Origin: Flavobacteriales bacterium UBA4474 | Lineage (GTDB): Bacteria > Bacteroidota > Bacteroidia > Flavobacteriales_D > Sanyastnellaceae | DNA length: 15,830 nucleotides | Assembly (NCBI GenBank): GCA_002389295.1 | Contig: DGOE01000140.1 | Location: 1-15,830, forward strand | Direction of reading: 5' to 3' | Shown here: piece by piece, positions 12,683-15,830 of the stretch | How positions within the stretch are numbered: position 1 is the first letter of the stretch | Layout: the number at the start of each line of letters is the position of its first letter | Notes under the pieces: model-generated | The model's database searches: none | Told to the model about the DNA's origin: nothing | Seen by the model: only the letters and a program-made list of their open reading frames with translations | Program-made: the position numbers and the translations under genes

Positions 12683-14398
12683 ATGGCAGGAGCGAAGGAA
12701 ACGCCACGTCAGAAGATGATCGGGATGATGTACCTCGTCCTGACCGCTCTGTTGGCGCTCAACATATCCAAGGAAATCCTCAACGGATTCGTGAAGGTGG
12801 AGAATGGTCTCCGCAAGACCGATCAAACCGTGCAGAGTCAATCCAGGGAAACCATGCTGGAATTCGAGGCCAAATACCTCCAAGACCAGCAAAAGGTGAA
12901 GCCGTATTACGATGCGGCCAAGGACATCGACAGCAAAGCCAACGCGCTGTACGACCACATCACACAACTCAAGGCCAACATCATGGCCGTGGCCAGCAAT
13001 GACCGTGAACTTGTGGACACAGGGGGGGACATGTCCAAGTACATCGCACAGGACAAGTTGACCCGTCGCGATACTGTTCTGAACATCAAATACCTCGAGA
13101 AGAAGGACGAATACCAGGAAATCACAGCGTACCTCGTAGGTGGTGAACCCAGCGATCCCAAAGAGGGACCCTTCACAGCCCGCGAGTTGAAAGGGAAACT
13201 GGAGACGTTCAAAGAAGAACTGAAGGGCCTCGCTTTTACTGATTTCGTCGGGAACGACTTCGAGGTGTCTCCGGGACTGAAAGCATCCTTGGACCAGACG
13301 TTCGTCTACGAAAAGGAGATGGAAGACGACAAGGAAGTGCTGTGGGAAGCGGCCAACTTCTTTGATGTGCCGATCGCAGCTGTCATTCCCATCCTTTCCA
13401 AGTTGCAGATTGACATCGAGAACGCGAAGTCAAACCTGATGACAGAGCTCATCGCAGGCATCGAGGGCAAGAGCTACAAGTTCACCAACCTCATGCCTTT
13501 GGTGGTGCCCGAAAGCAACTACATCCTCAGGGGTGACAGCTTCAGGGCCGATATCCTGCTTGCCGCCTTTGACGCGACCAACAGTCCCGACATCTTCGTG
13601 GACGGACAGGAGTTCAATGGCCGCGACAGCAGCCTGCTCGCCTACAATGACAAGGATCCGCTCCGCATTGAAGGTGGCCTCGGCAAACTGCGCATCGCCA
13701 CCCGCGGACTTTCATTGGGCGAACGCAACTACAAAGGCCTCATCCGCTTCCAAGGACCGGACGGCAATGTGGGCGACTATCCTTTCTACACGCCCGAGTT
13801 CACCGTGGCGGAGCCGGCCCTTGTGGTCAGTCCCACCAAGATGAACGTCTTCTATCGCGGTGTACCCAACCCCGTGGAGATTTCCGTGCCAGGAGTCAGC
13901 AACGACAAGCTCGACGTGCGCATCACAGGGGGCCACAGGATCAAACCGGACGGTGAGACTTTCATCGTCGAGCCCGGCGCCGGTTCAGAAGCCTCCATCG
14001 AGGTCTCCGCCACCATGCCTGACGGCTCCAAAAAGACGCTACCTGGCAGAGAGTTCCGAGTGAAGCGTATTCCCGACCCTTCTCCGCGCTTTGCTGGTAA
14101 GAGTCCTTCAGACAAGACCATCACCAAGGTCCTTCTCGAAAACGCCCCTTCCGTAGGTGCCCTGATGGAGAACTTCGACTTCGACGTGGTGGTCAAAGTG
14201 AAGCGCTTCAACGTCACCGTCACCAAAGGCGGCACGTTCGTGGAACAAAGCAGCAGCTCTAACATGGTGACAAGCAACATGAAAGAACTCTTCCGCTCCG
14301 TCGGTCGCGGTTCTGTCGTGTACATTGAGGACATCGTCGTTTCCATGCCAGATGGCACGGAGCGTGCGTTGCCCACCATGAAACTCAAAGTGATCTAA
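12683..14398 (+). CDS. gldM: Type IX secretion motor protein GldM
   Basis: This 571-residue protein is the periplasm-spanning partner of GldL, transmitting motor rotation to the GldKN ring. Its start, T7-P-R9-Q-K-M-I-G-M-M-Y-L-V-L-T-A-L-L-A-L-N-I-S-K, is the characteristic single membrane helix (about 12-29) with the conserved R9 before it and S-K-E-I-L just after. The remainder is a long periplasmic part that fits the four-domain (D1-D4) GldM/PorM layout: a helical D1 up to ~220, then beta-rich Ig-like domains with a V-V-S-P-T-K-M-N-V-F-Y-R-G-V-P-N-P block typical of D3. Flavobacterium GldM is ~510 residues, so this one is somewhat long. The stop codon is two bases before gldN, implying coupled translation. 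Confidence 0.97.
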   Translation: MAGAKETPRQKMIGMMYLVLTALLALNISKEILNGFVKVENGLRKTDQTVQSQSRETMLEFEAKYLQDQQKVKPYYDAAKDIDSKANALYDHITQLKANIMAVASNDRELVDTGGDMSKYIAQDKLTRRDTVLNIKYLEKKDEYQEITAYLVGGEPSDPKEGPFTARELKGKLETFKEELKGLAFTDFVGNDFEVSPGLKASLDQTFVYEKEMEDDKEVLWEAANFFDVPIAAVIPILSKLQIDIENAKSNLMTELIAGIEGKSYKFTNLMPLVVPESNYILRGDSFRADILLAAFDATNSPDIFVDGQEFNGRDSSLLAYNDKDPLRIEGGLGKLRIATRGLSLGERNYKGLIRFQGPDGNVGDYPFYTPEFTVAEPALVVSPTKMNVFYRGVPNPVEISVPGVSNDKLDVRITGGHRIKPDGETFIVEPGAGSEASIEVSATMPDGSKKTLPGREFRVKRIPDPSPRFAGKSPSDKTITKVLLENAPSVGALMENFDFDVVVKVKRFNVTVTKGGTFVEQSSSSNMVTSNMKELFRSVGRGSVVYIEDIVVSMPDGTERALPTMKLKVI

Positions 14399-14400
14399 TC

Positions 14401-15261
14401 ATGATGAAGACCGTTCGACTTCTTACGATTGCAGCATTGGCCGCGCTGATGTGCAACCCGGTGGATGCCCAAGTGCAAACTGTTCTGGATGGTGCCTATG
14501 TCAAGGAAACCAACCTGACCAAGCGCGTTGTCCCCTACCCCTCCCTTCGGGAAGCGGACGTGATGTACGTGCGCCGGATTTGGCAGGACATTGACCTCCG
14601 CCAGAAAATCAACCAGATGTTCTATTTCCCGGTGGAGCCCATCGAGGACAGAAAGAACCTCTTTGATGTCGTACGCTATGCCTTGGAAGTCGAAGGCTCG
14701 CTCACCGCATATGGTACAGGGCCTGCCGGTAAAGACGACGAGTTCCACTACCCCTTGAGTGCAAGCCAAGTGGACTCCATGCTGAATCCCGTTGTCATCA
14801 TACCGCAGTTCGATCCGGTCACCGGTGAAGTCATCGGTTCCATGGAGGCCCAGACGACAATCAACAGTCAGGACATCGTGCGCTACCGCGTCAAGGAGGA
14901 CTGGGTATGGGACCGTCAGAGAAGCCAGCGCCAAGTGCGCATCATTGGCATCGCACCCATTATCGAGAAGAAGGACGACGAGGGCAATTCCCAGGGCCTC
15001 GCCCCGCTCTTCTGGCTCTACTACCCAGAATGCCGCTACGTATTTGCCAACGCGGAATGCTACAACTACGAGAACGACGCCCAGCGGAGAACCTTCGAGG
15101 AGATCTTCCAAAAGCGCTACTTCTCGAGTTACATCATCAAGGAGACCAACGTCTTCGACAGGTCCATCAACGACTACGCACAAGGCCTCGACGCCCTGCT
15201 TGAATCAGAACGCATCAAGGACGAGCTCTTCACCATCGAGCACGACCTCTGGCATTACTGA
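14401..15261 (+). CDS. gldN: Type IX secretion ring protein GldN
   Basis: This 286-residue protein is secreted to the periplasm and, with GldK, builds the ring around the type IX translocon. It starts with a signal peptide (K3, R6, hydrophobic stretch, likely cleavage after D-A23). The mature protein shows family blocks V-R-R-I-W-Q-D-I-D-L-R-Q-K-I-N at ~57-72, Y-R-V-K-E-D-W-V-W-D, R-I-I-G-I-A-P-I and L-F-W-L-Y-Y-P-E-C-R. It is shorter than the Flavobacterium and Porphyromonas proteins, mainly in the C-terminal part. Two consecutive ATGs open the gene, and either could be used. It is the last gene of the gld cluster and is followed 22 bases later by a strong terminator hairpin. Confidence 0.97.
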   Translation: MMKTVRLLTIAALAALMCNPVDAQVQTVLDGAYVKETNLTKRVVPYPSLREADVMYVRRIWQDIDLRQKINQMFYFPVEPIEDRKNLFDVVRYALEVEGSLTAYGTGPAGKDDEFHYPLSASQVDSMLNPVVIIPQFDPVTGEVIGSMEAQTTINSQDIVRYRVKEDWVWDRQRSQRQVRIIGIAPIIEKKDDEGNSQGLAPLFWLYYPECRYVFANAECYNYENDAQRRTFEEIFQKRYFSSYIIKETNVFDRSINDYAQGLDALLESERIKDELFTIEHDLWHY

Positions 15262-15283
15262 ATTCAACCCAAGACATACCCCA

Positions 15284-15316
15284 AAAAACGCCCACCTTTG
15301 TGGGCGTTTTTATTTG
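15284..15316 (+). terminator. Rho-independent terminator after gldN
   Basis: A perfect 12-bp inverted repeat, AAAAACGCCCAC (15284-15295) and GTGGGCGTTTTT (15300-15311), flanks a CTTT loop and is followed by a T-rich tract. It lies 22 bases after the gldN stop and only 19 bases before the next start codon. It should end the gld transcript. The near-symmetric A and T flanks mean it could also work on the opposite strand. Confidence 0.9.
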
Positions 15317-15330
15317 CCTGCAACACCCCC

Positions 15331-15830
15331 ATGCTCAACCTGAACCAAATCGGCGTCCATTTCGGAGAGCGCACCCTCTTCGAGAACATCTCCTTGGCCG
15401 TTGGAATCAAGGACAGGGTCGGCCTCGTGGGAAGAAACGGCGCCGGAAAATCGACCTTGCTCAAAATCATCGCAGGGGTGCAAAACCCGAGCGAAGGCAA
15501 CGTCAGCACCCCCAAGGAATACCGCATCGGATACCTCGCCCAGGAAATGGAGCACAACGAGGAAGCCACCATCATCGAAGAAGCACAAAGTGCCTTTGCC
15601 GACTACCAAGAATTGGAGGCCGCAGTGGAGCGGATCTCCGGGGAAATTTCAAGCCGCACCGACTATGAAAGTGAGGGCTACGCCCGGCTCATTGATGAAC
15701 TGACCGTGGTCAACGACCGACTCGCCCTCATGGGGTCGGGTGCCAAAGAGGAGCAAACACAGCGCGTACTGCAAGGCCTGGGCTTCAGACCGGAGGACAT
15801 GGAGCGCAAAATGCACGAGTTCAGTGGCGG
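15331..15830 (+). CDS. ABC-F family ATPase, N-terminal part
   Basis: The first 166 codons of an ATP-binding-cassette protein are present and the gene continues beyond the window. Walker A is G34-R-N-G-A-G-K-S-T42, a Q-loop follows at about 71 (Y-L-A-Q-E), and the sequence ends inside the signature motif (E-F-S-G-G). There is no membrane domain, and the layout M-L-N-L-N-Q-I-G-V-x-F-G-E-R-T-L-F matches ABC-F proteins, soluble twin-ATPase factors that act on ribosomes (Uup, EttA and relatives, some giving antibiotic protection). The subgroup cannot be decided without the second half. The ATG lies 19 bases after the gldN terminator, so its promoter must overlap the hairpin or it relies on read-through. 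Confidence 0.93.
   Translation, partial: MLNLNQIGVHFGERTLFENISLAVGIKDRVGLVGRNGAGKSTLLKIIAGVQNPSEGNVSTPKEYRIGYLAQEMEHNEEATIIEEAQSAFADYQELEAAVERISGEISSRTDYESEGYARLIDELTVVNDRLALMGSGAKEEQTQRVLQGLGFRPEDMERKMHEFSG

Overview
The window looks like chromosomal DNA from a member of the Bacteroidota, probably a Flavobacteriales-like lineage with unusually high GC for that group. The evidence is the type IX secretion / gliding core gldK-gldL-gldM-gldN preceded by a PorP/SprF-family gene, the miaB - sigma-54 activator - lptE - TPR protein - secG - groES - groL order typical of the phylum, and the absence of Shine-Dalgarno-like sites (start codons are preceded by A-rich leaders). This assignment is inferred from gene content and order. 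No database was searched.

Left half, minus strand (5319 down to 1): miaB, a receiver-less sigma-54-dependent activator, lptE, a conserved Bacteroidota TPR-like protein and secG form a tight string, with two 4-base ATGA overlaps and one 25-base gap. It ends in an intrinsic terminator at 482-515. Beyond that lies groES with the first 35 bases of groL. The groES leader (345-536) carries a near-consensus sigma-54 -24/-12 site and a cluster of CTGACA/TGTCAG half-sites. The miaB-topA divergent region (5320-5507) carries a perfect CTGACA-N3-TGTCAG palindrome next to a Bacteroidota-type -7 element.

Right half, plus strand: topA and an arginase-fold gene are 22 bases apart. The arginase-fold protein lacks several metal ligands. 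Next come a porP/sprF-like gene and gldK, gldL, gldM and gldN, followed by a strong 12-bp hairpin terminator (15284-15311) and the start of an ABC-F ATPase that runs off the window. The GldKLMN products build the periplasmic ring (GldK/GldN) and the proton-driven motor (GldL/GldM) of the type IX secretion system. PorP/SprF proteins are outer-membrane partners of that system.

No intergenic stretch exceeds about 200 bases. No tRNA, rRNA, CRISPR array, insertion sequence or prophage was seen. This is largely a conserved core region. I did not find a convincing new multi-gene system. The points most worth following up are the degenerate arginase-like protein, the possible sigma-54 control of groES with its repeated half-sites, and a nine-base motif repeated in the gldK and gldL leaders.
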